From: Bog-793 sp050013835
Lineage (GTDB): Bacteria > Actinomycetota > Acidimicrobiia > Acidimicrobiales > Bog-793
Reading direction: 5' to 3'
Assembly (NCBI GenBank): GCA_050013835.1
Contig: JBEKEM010000010.1
Coordinates: 1 to 64,000, forward strand
Length of the DNA: 64,000 nucleotides
Shown here: in pieces, positions 17,047 to 26,255 of the stretch
Layout of the letters: each line of letters starts with the position of its first letter
Position numbering within the stretch: position 1 is the stretch's first letter
Translations under genes and position numbers: made by a program
The notes under the pieces: model-generated
Told to the model about the DNA's origin: nothing
What the model saw: the letters and a program-made list of their open reading frames with translations, nothing else
The model's database searches: none

Positions 17047-19512
17047 ATGAGGGCGAACTACGACTCCCAGGAAGCTGAACCCCGCTGGCAACGACGCTGG
17101 GCCGAGGAGGGCACGTACGAAGTCGACCTCGACGACCCCCGCCCGCCCTACTACGTGCTCTCGATGTACCCCTACCCGAGCGGACCCGCCCACCAGGGCC
17201 ACATCCGCAATTACACCTTCGGGGACGTGCTCGTCCGGTTCCGGACGATGCAGGGGCACGCCGTGCTCTCGCCCTTCGGGTTCGACTCGTTCGGGCTCCC
17301 GGCCGAGAACGCCGCGATCAAGGGGGGGGCGAAGCACCCCCGCGAGTACACCGAGGCGCGCATCGCCGAACTGCGGTCGAGCGTGCTCCGCCTTGGCGCC
17401 GTTTACGACTGGCGCCGAGAGGTGAGGAGCCACGACCCCGACTACATGCGCTTCAACCAGCTCATTTTCCTGCGGCTCCTCGAGGCCGGCCTCGCCTACC
17501 GGCGCGAGGCGCCGGTGAACTGGTGTCCCGGATGCCAGACCGTGCTCGCCAACGAACAGGTGCTCTCCGATGGCACCTGCGAGCGGTCCGGCGACGTCGT
17601 CGAGCACCGCCTGCTCGAGCAGTGGTTCCTCCGGATCACGAAGTACGCCGACGAGATCCTCGCTGCCCTCGACGGGCTCGACTGGCCCGAGCGGGTGAAG
17701 ACGATGCAGCGGAACTGGATCGGCCGCTCCGAGGGGGTACTACTCCGCCTGGTGGTCGAGAACCACGCGGGAGCCGCGATCGAGGTCTTCACGACGCGGG
17801 CCGACACCGGGTTCGGCATCACCTACGTCGTCCTCGCGCCTGAACACCCGCTCGTCGGCGAGCTCACCACCCCCGAGAACCGCGACGCTGTCACCGCGCT
17901 GTGCCGGGCGGCGGCGGCCGAGTCCGACCGGCAGCGGATGGAGGGCGACGTCTCGGCCGAGAAGCGCGGGGCGGCCACCGGGAGCCGGTGCATCAACCCG
18001 TTCACGAACGAGCCGGTCCCCGTCTACGTCGCCGACTACGTGATCGCGACCTACGGCACCGGGGCGATCATGGCAGTCCCCGCTGAGGACCAGCGCGACC
18101 ACGATTTCGCCGTCGCCCACGGTCTCCCGGTCGTGAGGACCGTCAAGCCCCCGGAGGATTTCGCGGGCGAGGCCTGGACGGGTTCCGGGACCAAGATCAA
18201 CAGCGGCTTCCTCGACGGGCTCGACATCGACACGGCCAAGGAACGAGCGACGGAGTGGCTGGTCGGCCGGGGCATCGGCACGCGCTCCGTGCAGTACCGG
18301 CTGCGGGACTGGCTGATCAGCCGGCAGCGCTACTGGGGATGCCCGATTCCGGTCGTGTACTGCGCCAATGACGGGGTCGTTCCGGTCGCCGAATCCGACC
18401 TCCCGGTGCTGCTGCCCGAGGACGTCGAGTTCCTCCCGACCGGGGAGTCGCCCCTCAAGCACCACAAGGCCTTCCTCGGGGCCGTGTGCCCCCGCTGCGG
18501 CGGCCCGGCGACCCGGGAGACCGACACGATGGACACCTTCGTCGACTCGTCCTGGTACTTCATGCGCCTCTGCTCGCCGCGGGACCACGACGAGCCGGTC
18601 GACATGGCCTCGGCCCGTCACTTCATGCCCGTCGACCAGTACATCGGCGGGATCACCCACGCCATCCTCCACCTGCTCTACGCCCGCTTCTACACGAGGG
18701 CCCTCGGCGATCTTGGCCTCGCGCCGCCGGAGATCCGCGAGCCGTTCACGCAGCTCTTTTGCCAGGGAATGATCCGGCTCGGCGGGAGTGCGATGTCGAA
18801 GTCGAAGGGCAACGTGATCTCGCCCGACGAGTACTTCAGGTCAGTCGGCGCCGACGCGCTGCGCCTGTTCCACCTCTTCGTCGCCCCACCCGTGGACGAC
18901 TTCGACTGGAGCCCCCAGTCCGACGAGATGATCGAGGGCTGCGCCCGATACTTGCGGCGCGTCTGGCGCCTCGCCGTCCCCGACGAGGACGAAGCCGTCG
19001 CAGCCGCGTCGACGGGCTCGGCGGCAGAGGCGGCCGCCGAGCTGCAGCGGGCCACCCACCGCACCATCGACTCGGTGACGACCGACCTCGGCCGCTACGA
19101 GTTCAACACCGCCGTCTCGGCGCTGATGGAGCTCACGAACGGTATCTATCGCGCGCAGCGCGACGGAGCCGACGATGGCGTCGTCGGGGAATCGGTCGAC
19201 ACGCTGCTCAAACTGCTAGCACCGATGGCGCCCCACCTCGCCGCCGAGGCCTGGGAGCGGCGGCACGGGGGTCACGTCCACGAGGAACCCTGGCCTGTCG
19301 CCGACCCGTCGCTCCTCCTCGAGGAGAAGGTCACGATGGTTGTGCAGGCCAACGGCAAGCTGCGCGACCGCATCCTCGTCGACGCGTCGATCGGCGAGGA
19401 TGAGGCGACCGCGCTCGCCCTCGCCTCGCCGAAGGTCGCCGAGGTCCTCCAAGGGAGGTCACCCCGCCGGGTCATCGTGCGCGTGCCGAACCTGGTCAAC
19501 CTCGTGGTCTAG
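17047..19512 (+). CDS. leuS: Leucyl-tRNA synthetase
   Basis: 821 aa from ATG 17047 (an in-frame TTG at 17038 is less likely). Class I synthetase charging tRNA-Leu. HIGH motif as AHQGH (49-52) within PYPSGPAHQGHIRNYTFGD, zinc-type cysteines NWCPGCQ, the CP1 editing domain with TTRADTGFG (threonine-rich editing site), the DWLISRQRYWGCPIP stretch after it, KMSKS as AMSKSKGN, then the anticodon-binding and C-terminal domains ending VRVPNLVNLVV. Normal bacterial length. It marks the return to core chromosome after the integrase/tRNA junction. Confidence 0.97.
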   Translation: MRANYDSQEAEPRWQRRWAEEGTYEVDLDDPRPPYYVLSMYPYPSGPAHQGHIRNYTFGDVLVRFRTMQGHAVLSPFGFDSFGLPAENAAIKGGAKHPREYTEARIAELRSSVLRLGAVYDWRREVRSHDPDYMRFNQLIFLRLLEAGLAYRREAPVNWCPGCQTVLANEQVLSDGTCERSGDVVEHRLLEQWFLRITKYADEILAALDGLDWPERVKTMQRNWIGRSEGVLLRLVVENHAGAAIEVFTTRADTGFGITYVVLAPEHPLVGELTTPENRDAVTALCRAAAAESDRQRMEGDVSAEKRGAATGSRCINPFTNEPVPVYVADYVIATYGTGAIMAVPAEDQRDHDFAVAHGLPVVRTVKPPEDFAGEAWTGSGTKINSGFLDGLDIDTAKERATEWLVGRGIGTRSVQYRLRDWLISRQRYWGCPIPVVYCANDGVVPVAESDLPVLLPEDVEFLPTGESPLKHHKAFLGAVCPRCGGPATRETDTMDTFVDSSWYFMRLCSPRDHDEPVDMASARHFMPVDQYIGGITHAILHLLYARFYTRALGDLGLAPPEIREPFTQLFCQGMIRLGGSAMSKSKGNVISPDEYFRSVGADALRLFHLFVAPPVDDFDWSPQSDEMIEGCARYLRRVWRLAVPDEDEAVAAASTGSAAEAAAELQRATHRTIDSVTTDLGRYEFNTAVSALMELTNGIYRAQRDGADDGVVGESVDTLLKLLAPMAPHLAAEAWERRHGGHVHEEPWPVADPSLLLEEKVTMVVQANGKLRDRILVDASIGEDEATALALASPKVAEVLQGRSPRRVIVRVPNLVNLVV

Positions 19513-19670
19513 AGCGGACGAGCTGCACGGTCCGGAGACTGTGCGGGGTTGGCGCCCGGAACGTCCGGGTTCTGCGCGTTTCCTCGGGCGCCTCACAGCT
19601 GCGTCCCAGGTGCCAGGCCTACCCTCACGCCGCCATCGGTGAACGGTGCGGCACGGGCGAGGAGGTCGAA

Positions 19671-21497
19671 GTGGTCTCGGTCAGGTATGCGTGGAATGAG
19701 CTCCGGCGGCGCTTCGGGCGGACGGTCGTCACCAGCCTCGGGCTCGCCCTCGGCGTCGGTCTCGTCATGGGAATCGTCGGCGTTTCGGAGGGCCTCTCCG
19801 ATGCCCAGAACCGGATCCTTTCGCCCCTCGGCTCGGTCGGCACCGACATCATCGTCACGCGCACGGTCGCGGCGACGACCTCCCAGACCACCACGACGAC
19901 GACCCTGCCGAACGGCTCCCCCGGCGGCAGTGCCGTCCGGGGCCGCGGGGGAGGCTTCTTCGCGCAGGGCATCACCGGCTACGGGGCGACGAGCTCCGAA
20001 GCTGCTTCGCTGGCCAACGCCAACGCCTCGGTGATCACGGACCTCCAGAAGCTGGGGAAGCCCGGGACGCGGTTCACGCACGACTTCCTCGTGCCCGGCA
20101 CGCTCGTCACCTTCCCCTCGGTCGCCGTGAAAGACGTCGCGAGGATCCCTGACGTGACCGTTGCCGTCGGGGCGCTCTCGCTCGAGGCCCTGCACGAGAC
20201 GGGGACAGTCCCGAAGATCACCGCCACCGTGAAGACGGGCGGAGAGACGATCTCGAGCAAGGTGAAGCAGCCGACGCTCACCCCGGCCCAGCAGCAGAAG
20301 GAATCCGCGTGCATCCAGAAGCAGCTGCAAAAGCACTTCGGTGGCTTCTTCAGCACGTCACGGGCGCCTTCCAGGCCTGCGGGCGCCTCGGGCGCCTCGG
20401 GCGCCGGCGGCTCCCGTCCGGGCGGGGGAACCGTCCGCGCCTTCAACGGCTTCACCTCGCTCCCCGCCGTCCAGAAATGCCTGACCCCGGCGCAGATCAC
20501 CTACAACGAGGATGTCGTCGTCCCGGAGCAGACGATCACGCAGGTCCTCGCCGCACCCTCGACGAACACGGCGACCTCGACCTACACCGTCGCCGGCGTC
20601 GACCCGGCCGGCCCGGACACCGGCCTCATCACGAGGTCGCAACTCTCCTCGGGATCGTGGTTCACGAAGAACTCCGCCGATGAGGTCCTCGTCAACACCG
20701 CCTACGCGAGCACGAAGCACCTGAAGGTCGGTGGAACGCTCGCGATCAACAAGAAGAGCTACAAGATCGTCGGCCTCGTCTCGCCGACGCTGACCGGAAA
20801 CGTCTCGGACATTTATTTCACCCTCTCCACTGTCCAGCGGCTCGCAACGGCCAAGGGCTACGTGAACGAGATCCTCGTCTCGGTGAACAATGCCTCGGAC
20901 GTCAACGCCGTGAGCGCCGCCATCAAGAAGGAGCTCCCCGGTGCGACGGTTCTCACCTCCAAGACGCTCGCGGACCAGGTGAAGGGAAGCCTCAGCAATG
21001 CCCACAAGCTCGCCAACGACTTCGGCGGCGCGCTCGCCGTCGTCGTCCTGCTGGCGGCGTTTCTAATCGCCGCCCTGCTGACGTTGTCGAGCGTCGCGAA
21101 GCGGGTCCGGGAGATCGGCTCGCTGCGCGCGATCGGGTGGAGTCGCGGGGCGGTCGTGCGCCAGATCATGGCCGAAACGTTGGGAATCGGCGTGCTGGGC
21201 GCGGTGATCGGCCTGGGTGTCGGCGTCGCCGTCTGCGCGATCATCGGGGCGATCGGGCCGGGGCTGACGGTGACCTCGACCGGTCTCGCCGTCGGTGCCT
21301 CGCACCTGGACAGCCTCCTCAACCTGAAGTCGACCGGGTCGACGTCGCTCCTCGTGCACCTCACCGCGCCGGTCCATCTGGCGACGGTCGGACTCGCCTT
21401 CGTCGGCGCCATCGTCGGCGGCCTGCTCGCCGGCGCAGCGGGCGGCTGGCGGGCGGCGCGTCTCGCCCCGGCCTCGGCGCTGCGGGACCTCGGATGA
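19671..21497 (+). CDS. MacB/FtsX-like ABC transporter permease
   Basis: 608 aa from GTG with GGAGG six bases upstream. One N-terminal helix (TVVTSLGLALGVGLVMGIVGV), a periplasmic-type region of about 400 residues including low-complexity Ser/Gly/Thr stretches, then three C-terminal helices in the FtsX domain (ALAVVVLLAAFLIAALLTLS, GIGVLGAVIGLGVGVAV, LATVGLAFVGAIVGGLLAG). The REIGSLRAIGW coupling motif that contacts the ATPase is intact. It forms a mechanotransmission-type exporter with the next gene; the substrate is unknown. The large extracytoplasmic domain suggests handling of a lipid, peptide or cell-wall factor. Confidence 0.9.
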   Translation: MVSVRYAWNELRRRFGRTVVTSLGLALGVGLVMGIVGVSEGLSDAQNRILSPLGSVGTDIIVTRTVAATTSQTTTTTTLPNGSPGGSAVRGRGGGFFAQGITGYGATSSEAASLANANASVITDLQKLGKPGTRFTHDFLVPGTLVTFPSVAVKDVARIPDVTVAVGALSLEALHETGTVPKITATVKTGGETISSKVKQPTLTPAQQQKESACIQKQLQKHFGGFFSTSRAPSRPAGASGASGAGGSRPGGGTVRAFNGFTSLPAVQKCLTPAQITYNEDVVVPEQTITQVLAAPSTNTATSTYTVAGVDPAGPDTGLITRSQLSSGSWFTKNSADEVLVNTAYASTKHLKVGGTLAINKKSYKIVGLVSPTLTGNVSDIYFTLSTVQRLATAKGYVNEILVSVNNASDVNAVSAAIKKELPGATVLTSKTLADQVKGSLSNAHKLANDFGGALAVVVLLAAFLIAALLTLSSVAKRVREIGSLRAIGWSRGAVVRQIMAETLGIGVLGAVIGLGVGVAVCAIIGAIGPGLTVTSTGLAVGASHLDSLLNLKSTGSTSLLVHLTAPVHLATVGLAFVGAIVGGLLAGAAGGWRAARLAPASALRDLG

Positions 21498-21550
21498 CGG
21501 GAACACCGCAAGTCCCCGAATCAACGAACCTACGAGCGGAAAGTGGAACG

Positions 21551-22297
21551 ATGACGACAGATCCAGCAGGCCCAGCAGATTCGATCGGTTCGTCAGGCGA
21601 GCCGTTGTACGTCCTGCACTCGGTCGAGCGCACGTTCACCAAGGGGGGTGTCAGCGTCCGCGCACTGCGGGGCGTCGATCTCACCCTCACCGCCGGTGAG
21701 ATGGTCGCCCTCGAGGGACCGAGCGGATCGGGCAAGTCGACGCTGCTGCAGCTCCTCGGTGCACTCGACGTGCCGACGGCCGGCTCGATCCGTTTCGCCG
21801 GACGGGAGTTGGAGCACGCCTCGGACCAGGTCCTCACCAAGATCAGGAGCGAGGAGATCGGCTTCGTCTTCCAGCACTTCAACCTGATCCCGACACTGAC
21901 CGCCCGGGAGAACGTCTGGATCGCGATGGTCCCCGGTTCGCAGCCGCACCAGGCCCAGGTCGCCCGCGCCGACGAGCTCCTCGACCAGGTCGGCCTCGGT
22001 CTTCGGGCCGCGCACCTCCCCTCGCGGCTCTCAGGTGGCGAGCAGCAACGCGTGGCGATCGCGCGGGCGCTCGCGAACAGGCCCCGAGTGGTGATCGCCG
22101 ACGAACCCACCGGGAATCTCGACTCCGAGACGGGACGTGAAGTCATCGAGCTCCTCTCCGAGCTGCGCGACAAGGCGGGCGTCACCGTGATCCTCGCCAC
22201 CCACGACGAGGAGATCGGCCTGCGCGCCGAACGCCGGGTCCGCCTGCGTGACGGTTTGCTCGTCGACGACCGCTCGGTGAAGGGGGCCCGCGCCTAG
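21551..22297 (+). CDS. ABC transporter ATP-binding protein (MacB/LolD type)
   Basis: 248 aa from ATG 21551. An earlier ATG at 21494 overlaps the permease stop as ATGA and is also possible. Walker A GPSGSGKST, Q-loop FVFQHFNLIP, signature LSGGEQQRVAIARAL, Walker B RVVIADEPTGNLD and the H-loop ATHDEE are all present. This is the nucleotide-binding subunit that pairs with the permease just upstream; the short spacing says one operon. Confidence 0.95.
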   Translation: MTTDPAGPADSIGSSGEPLYVLHSVERTFTKGGVSVRALRGVDLTLTAGEMVALEGPSGSGKSTLLQLLGALDVPTAGSIRFAGRELEHASDQVLTKIRSEEIGFVFQHFNLIPTLTARENVWIAMVPGSQPHQAQVARADELLDQVGLGLRAAHLPSRLSGGEQQRVAIARALANRPRVVIADEPTGNLDSETGREVIELLSELRDKAGVTVILATHDEEIGLRAERRVRLRDGLLVDDRSVKGARA

Positions 22298-22482
22298 CAC
22301 CCTCGCCGCTTGCGACCGCGATCGGCCGGCGCTGGCCACGGGGGCCGTCCCGAGGGGTCGGGGCGCCAGACACGCCTGCCAGCTGGTATTTTCGATCGGG
22401 ATCCAGCACCCGAGGGAGGGCGAGCGTGCAACACGGTCGGCGAGTGTCGCTCCTCGGGGCGACGGGATAGGTTCTCTCCAGG

Positions 22483-22965
22483 TTGACGGTGTCGCTCCCG
22501 GCGGTGGCGATGCTGGCGACCGTGGCCGTCTCCCCGGCGGGACTCGTGCCGTCAACCTTCCAGCTCGCCAGCTCAGGTCGCGTCGCCTCCTCCGTCGTGG
22601 CACGGCGTCTCCCTTCGACGCCCGGTCAGGTTCTGGTCGGCGAGGCGACACCGAAGATCACAATCATCTCGGACGGCCTCGTCGTGCAGAACGGACGAGT
22701 CCTGCCGACGCTTGCGTGCACGAGGGCGACGTGCGCGGGATCGCTCCTTCTCATCGACCGCCAGCGGGGCAAGCCGCACTACGAGCTCGGCGCGTCGAGC
22801 TACCGCCTGGCGGCCAACACGACCGCCGTCGTCGTGCTGCGGCTCGACCACCAGGGGCTCCTCACGGTGGCGATGGCGCGGCCCGGAATGTTGCCGGTAC
22901 TTCTCGTGGCGACCCTGGCGGAGACCGGCAAGGGCACCCAGCGGCTCGAGAACGTCGCGACGTAG
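22483..22965 (+). CDS. Small exported protein of unknown function
   Basis: 160 aa from TTG 22483 (GTG 22489 is an alternative). Hydrophobic start VSLPAVAMLATVAVSPAGLV looks like a signal peptide. The mature part has two cysteines (TLACTRATCAGS) that could form a small disulphide loop, then LLLIDRQRGKPHYELGASSY and AVVVLRLDHQGLLTVAMARPG, consistent with a small beta-sandwich domain. No named family. Convergent with the HAD phosphatase gene. Confidence 0.5.
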   Translation: MTVSLPAVAMLATVAVSPAGLVPSTFQLASSGRVASSVVARRLPSTPGQVLVGEATPKITIISDGLVVQNGRVLPTLACTRATCAGSLLLIDRQRGKPHYELGASSYRLAANTTAVVVLRLDHQGLLTVAMARPGMLPVLLVATLAETGKGTQRLENVAT

Positions 22966-22990
22966 TCTTCTGCGGGCGCCGCGTGGGCGC

Positions 22991-23704
22991 CTAAGGCACC
23001 CGCTCCACCTGCGCCAGTCCGAGGAGGGCGGACACCTCCCGGCCGGCGAAATCGCCAAGGGACGCGAGCACGACGTCGGCGAGCACCCAACGCGGGTCGC
23101 ACTCGGTGCCGGGTTCGGGAACGGCGACGACCCGCATCCTCGCCGCCTTCGCCGCGATGCAGCCGTTCAGCGCGTCCTCCACGACGACGCAGCGGACGGC
23201 GTCGACGCCGAGCCGCTCGGCCGTGAGCAGCAGAACCGCCGGGTGCGGCTTGCCCAGTTCGACGGCCGCGGCCGAGACGATCACGGCGAACCGGTCGCGG
23301 ATCCCGAGGTGCTCGACGACGGCGTCGATCACGGGATCGACCGAGCCCGAGGCGAGGGCGACGGCGAGCCCGTTTTGCTCGCAGTACTCGATCGCCTCGA
23401 GCGCGCCCGGCAGGAGCCGCGCCTCGCGCGGGACAGCGTCGACCACCCCCTCGACGATCCGGTCGGTGAGCTCGGCGTCACTCGGGCCGGCGAACCCGAG
23501 AACCTCGCGGAAGGTCCCGACGGCTTCGTCGGCCCGCATCCCGGTGATGAGCCCGATGCCGAGCAGCGGGCGGACGTCGACACCGATCTCGTCGAACACG
23601 TCCGTCTGGACGCGACGCCAGATCCGCTCGGTGTCGACGAGCAGACCGTCCATGTCGAACAGGACCCCCTCGGCGCGCTGGACCTGTTCCCCGGTGTCCG
23701 CCAT
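22991..23704 (-). CDS. HAD-superfamily phosphatase (beta-phosphoglucomutase/HxpB-like)
   Basis: 237 aa from ATG 23704, overlapping the PAC2 stop. HAD motif I FDMDGLLVDTE (nucleophile and acid Asp), helical cap, motif II ALASGS, motif III Lys in AAVELGKPHP, and motif IV VVVEDALNG. The DMDGLLVDTE form and cap length match the beta-phosphoglucomutase and sugar-phosphate phosphatase branch. Likely dephosphorylates a small sugar phosphate or similar metabolite in the cytosol; substrate unknown. Translationally coupled to the PAC2 gene. Confidence 0.88.
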   Translation of the reverse strand: MADTGEQVQRAEGVLFDMDGLLVDTERIWRRVQTDVFDEIGVDVRPLLGIGLITGMRADEAVGTFREVLGFAGPSDAELTDRIVEGVVDAVPREARLLPGALEAIEYCEQNGLAVALASGSVDPVIDAVVEHLGIRDRFAVIVSAAAVELGKPHPAVLLLTAERLGVDAVRCVVVEDALNGCIAAKAARMRVVAVPEPGTECDPRWVLADVVLASLGDFAGREVSALLGLAQVERVP

Positions 23705-24570
23705 CACGCCGATTCGCCGCGCAGGTAGCGCTCGAGCTCGGAGGCGATCTCGTCGCCGCTCGGGAGCTCGGCCTCAAGGTCGACGACCGCCTCGTCACCC
23801 GTGTCGAACTGGTCCTCCATCTGTCGCACCATCGCCTCATGATCCGGCGACTGCGCGATGAGGTCATCGACCTGGCGGCGCGCCTCCTCGGCGCTGCGGG
23901 CGAGACTGTCGGTCCCGAACACCAATCCGGAGATGGCACAGAGCCCCTCGACGAGGGCGAGCGCCGCCGGCGCGAACGGCATCGCCGCGACGTAGTGCGG
24001 GACACGCGCCCACAGGCCGATCGACGGGATCCCCGCCTCGGCGCAGGCTTCGCCGATCACCTCCCCGATGCCGGCGGGGACCTCGATCGACCCGCGCACG
24101 ACGCCGACCCGGCGGGCCAACTCGGGCTCCGACGCCGTGGCGGCAAGCACGATCGGCCGCGTGTGCGGCGTCGCGTTGGGGAAGGCGCCAAGGCTCACGA
24201 CCAGGCGGACGTCGAGCTCGCGCGCCAACGCGACGACGTCCGCCGTGAACGACCGCCAGCGGTAGTCCGGCTCCGGCCCGATGAGGAGCGCCACGCCCGA
24301 GCCCATCCGATCCCTACCGACGAGCACCTGAAGCTCGGGCCAGGTGATCCCGCGGCGCACGCCGTCGTCGATGCGCAACCGCGGACGCCTCGCCCGGTGG
24401 TCGACCAGGTCGTCGACCGGGAACGTGGCGAAGGTCTCCGTCTTCATCTCGGAAAGGATCGCCGTGAGCGCCGTCGCGGCGCCGAAGCCGGCGTCGATCC
24501 AGCCCTCGAGCACGACGATGAGAACCGGCCGTTCAGGCGGCTTGACCGGGTATCGCGTCGCTGGGCTCAC
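23704..24570 (-). CDS. PAC2 family protein
   Basis: 288 aa from GTG. PAC2 fold signatures: VLIVVLEGWIDAGFGAATAL at the N-terminus, LLIGPEPDYRWRSF, VVSLGAFPNATPHTRPI, and IGLWARVPHYVAAMPFAPAA near the middle; the tail is acidic and probably helical. PAC2 proteins resemble eukaryotic proteasome-assembly chaperones and are common in actinobacteria, but their bacterial role is unproven. It follows the broken M24 peptidase gene (55 bp from that remnant's stop) and overlaps the HAD gene; the original order seems to have been lipBA - M24 - PAC2 - HAD. Confidence 0.92.
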   Translation of the reverse strand: MSPATRYPVKPPERPVLIVVLEGWIDAGFGAATALTAILSEMKTETFATFPVDDLVDHRARRPRLRIDDGVRRGITWPELQVLVGRDRMGSGVALLIGPEPDYRWRSFTADVVALARELDVRLVVSLGAFPNATPHTRPIVLAATASEPELARRVGVVRGSIEVPAGIGEVIGEACAEAGIPSIGLWARVPHYVAAMPFAPAALALVEGLCAISGLVFGTDSLARSAEEARRQVDDLIAQSPDHEAMVRQMEDQFDTGDEAVVDLEAELPSGDEIASELERYLRGESA

Positions 24571-24625
24571 CCCTCGAGGTTACCCGGAGCGCCGCGGCGA
24601 CCGGATCGGGACACGGTCGTCCGGC

Positions 24626-24790
24626 TCACGCCGCCACGACCCCGAGTACGCGGTCGGCCGTGTCGCAGCGCAGGACGCTGTCGGACGCCACGATGACGAT
24701 GTCCTGGATGCGGCAGCCGGACCGCCCCGGCAGGTACACGCCCGGTTCGGCGCTGCAGGCGTGGCCCACCTCGACGGGGGCGTCGTTCCC
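24626..24790 (-). pseudogene. 3' remnant of an M24-family (Xaa-Pro) peptidase gene
   Basis: Minus-strand translation up to the TGA at 24626-24628 gives PVEVGHACSAEPGVYLPGR, then SGCRIQDIVIVASDSVLR. This is the M24 C-terminal signature (SxEPGxYxPGxxGxRxED) with the metal-ligand glutamate of EPG. The coding sequence is cut at about 24790, exactly where repeat copy A begins, and no start codon or N-terminal domain is present. The matching 5' remnant lies about 10 kb away at 35041-35192 on the same strand, so the gene was interrupted rather than merely shortened. Confidence 0.85.
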
Positions 24791-24862
24791 GTCTGCGACA
24801 ACTTCTTAATGTCGCCACTTCCTGGGCGTGGGGGGTTCGCGTGGGAGAGCCGACGTCGCAGG
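24791..24862 (+). repeat. Dispersed direct repeat, copy A (at the M24 break)
   Basis: Begins GTCTGCGACAACTTCTTAAT and continues with a CCTGGGCGTGGGGGG block and a GGGAGAGCCGACGTC block. It is one of seven copies (A 24791, B 26533, C 28418, D 30262, E 32648, F 33570, G 34204), all on the + strand and confined to the M24 insertion. The following 300 bp (24863-25151) closely resembles the sequence after copy C and holds no gene. Confidence 0.85.
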
Positions 24863-25151
24863 AAAGCCGAGATCACGATTCTCCGACTGATCATCGCGGC
24901 ATGGTGGCGCGCCCAAAGGGCCGACGCGACCAATTTCCGCTGTCGATTGTCAGCCTGCCAGAAGGCGGCCAAGACCGGCGGGATGTCTCGCTCCCGTGAC
25001 GAGGATCGTGGTCAAGCGAGAGGCGACCCGCGGCCGCCCGCGACGACAAGGAGTAATTGCCCGTCATCCTCCGTGCACCTCACGAGACCCACCGGATGGC
25101 CAGGCGGTTCGTGTCCGGCGCTGCGAATGAAGCCATCGACGACACCGAACT

Positions 25152-25186
25152 CCAACCGAGTATCAGGAAACCTGATACTCGGTTGG
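25152..25186 (-). terminator. Perfect hairpin after propeller paralog 2
   Basis: CCAACCGAGTATCAGG - AAA - CCTGATACTCGGTTGG is a perfect 16-bp stem with a 3-nt loop, 22 bp downstream of the minus-strand stop at 25209. No T-run follows. The same element follows paralogs 1 and 3, so it travels with the gene. Confidence 0.65.
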
Positions 25187-25208
25187 CGCAGGCGCTTGCG
25201 AAACTATG

Positions 25209-26255
25209 TCAACCAGCGACGGCCACGGCCTCGGCGCCGCCGCTGTCGTATTCCTCCGTCCACGTCGCCGCGGTCAGGCTGCCTTCCTTGGCCCACGCGA
25301 TGAAGCTCCCGTCGACCACCGCGATGAGGGGACCATTCGTGGGGTCACTCGCCACGGCCAGGGCATCGGACGCGACCGCGGTGCCGTTGTACTCGTCGTA
25401 CCAGGTCGGCGCGGTCAGGCTGCCTTCCTTGGCGTACACAATGCCACCGGTCGTCAGCACGGCGATGAGGGGACCATTCGTGGGGTCACTCGCCACTGCC
25501 ACATCCTCCGAGGCGGTGTTGTACTCGTCGTACCACGGCGCCGTCAGGCTGCCCTCCTTGGCGTACACATTGCCGTGCGTGCCGTCGACCACCGCGATAA
25601 GAGGACCATTCGTGGGGTCACTCGCCACGGCGATCGGGTACCCCGCGCCCGTGAATTCCTCCATCCACGGCGCGGTCAGGCTGCCTTCCTTGGCCCACAC
25701 GTTCCCATGTTGGTCCAGCACCGCGATGAGGGGACCATTCGTCGGATCACTCGCCACGGCCACCTGCTCGGCGCCGATCCCAGAAGACGACTCGTTGATC
25801 TCCTCAGTCCACGGCGCGGTCAGGCTGCCTTCCTTGGCCCACACGTTCCCATTGTCGTCCGCCACAACGATGAGGGGACCATTCGTCGGATCACTCGCCA
25901 CGGCCACCTGCTCGGCGTAGACCCCCGAAGTCGAATAGTTGATCTCCTCGGTCCACGGCGCGGTCAGGCTGGCTTCCTTGGCCCACACGTTCCCGCTGGT
26001 GTCGATCATGGCGATAAGGGGACCGTTCGTGGGGTCACTCGCCACGGCCCCCCAACGGCTCGCGCCGTACAGCGGGTCCACCCATGGCGCGGTCAGGCTG
26101 CCCACCTTGGCGGCGATGTCGCCAGGGTTACCAATGGCGATGAGAGGCGGCGTCGAAGTGCCGCCACTCGTCGTCGCCTGGGCGCTCGCTAGTGGAAGCC
26201 ACGCGCTGCCGAGCAAGACGAGAGTGAAGACGGAAAGGGAACGCCGCATAGTCAT
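25209..26255 (-). CDS. Secreted seven-repeat beta-propeller-like protein, paralog 2
   Basis: 348 aa from ATG 26255, preceded by AGAAGGAGA. Signal peptide SLSVFTLVLLGSAWLPLASA at about 5-25. Seven repeats of about 40-48 residues with the core PLIAV-D--GNVWAKEGSLTAPW-EE and VASDPTNG boundary. Blade 1 is divergent (AIGNPGDIAAKVGSLT) and blades 2-3 carry longer loops (INYSTSGVYAEQ and INESSSGIGAEQ). Those loops are nearly identical in paralog 3, showing recent duplication. The nucleotide sequence of the blades is very uniform, so gene conversion or recent expansion is likely. Exported; ligand unknown. Confidence 0.87.
   Translation of the reverse strand: MTMRRSLSVFTLVLLGSAWLPLASAQATTSGGTSTPPLIAIGNPGDIAAKVGSLTAPWVDPLYGASRWGAVASDPTNGPLIAMIDTSGNVWAKEASLTAPWTEEINYSTSGVYAEQVAVASDPTNGPLIVVADDNGNVWAKEGSLTAPWTEEINESSSGIGAEQVAVASDPTNGPLIAVLDQHGNVWAKEGSLTAPWMEEFTGAGYPIAVASDPTNGPLIAVVDGTHGNVYAKEGSLTAPWYDEYNTASEDVAVASDPTNGPLIAVLTTGGIVYAKEGSLTAPTWYDEYNGTAVASDALAVASDPTNGPLIAVVDGSFIAWAKEGSLTAATWTEEYDSGGAEAVAVAG

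Noticed and set aside
17187..17205. Leucyl-tRNA synthetase HIGH motif read as HQGH
   Set aside because: The second position of HIGH varies among class I synthetases, and the surrounding PYPSG and RNYT residues are normal, so it is not a defect.
25057..26192. Long open frames antisense to the propeller repeats (also at 28814-29788 and 9206-9814)
   Set aside because: They arise because each blade reuses the same codons, leaving the complementary frames free of stops; no ribosome sites, and the sense strand has signal peptides and seven regular blades.
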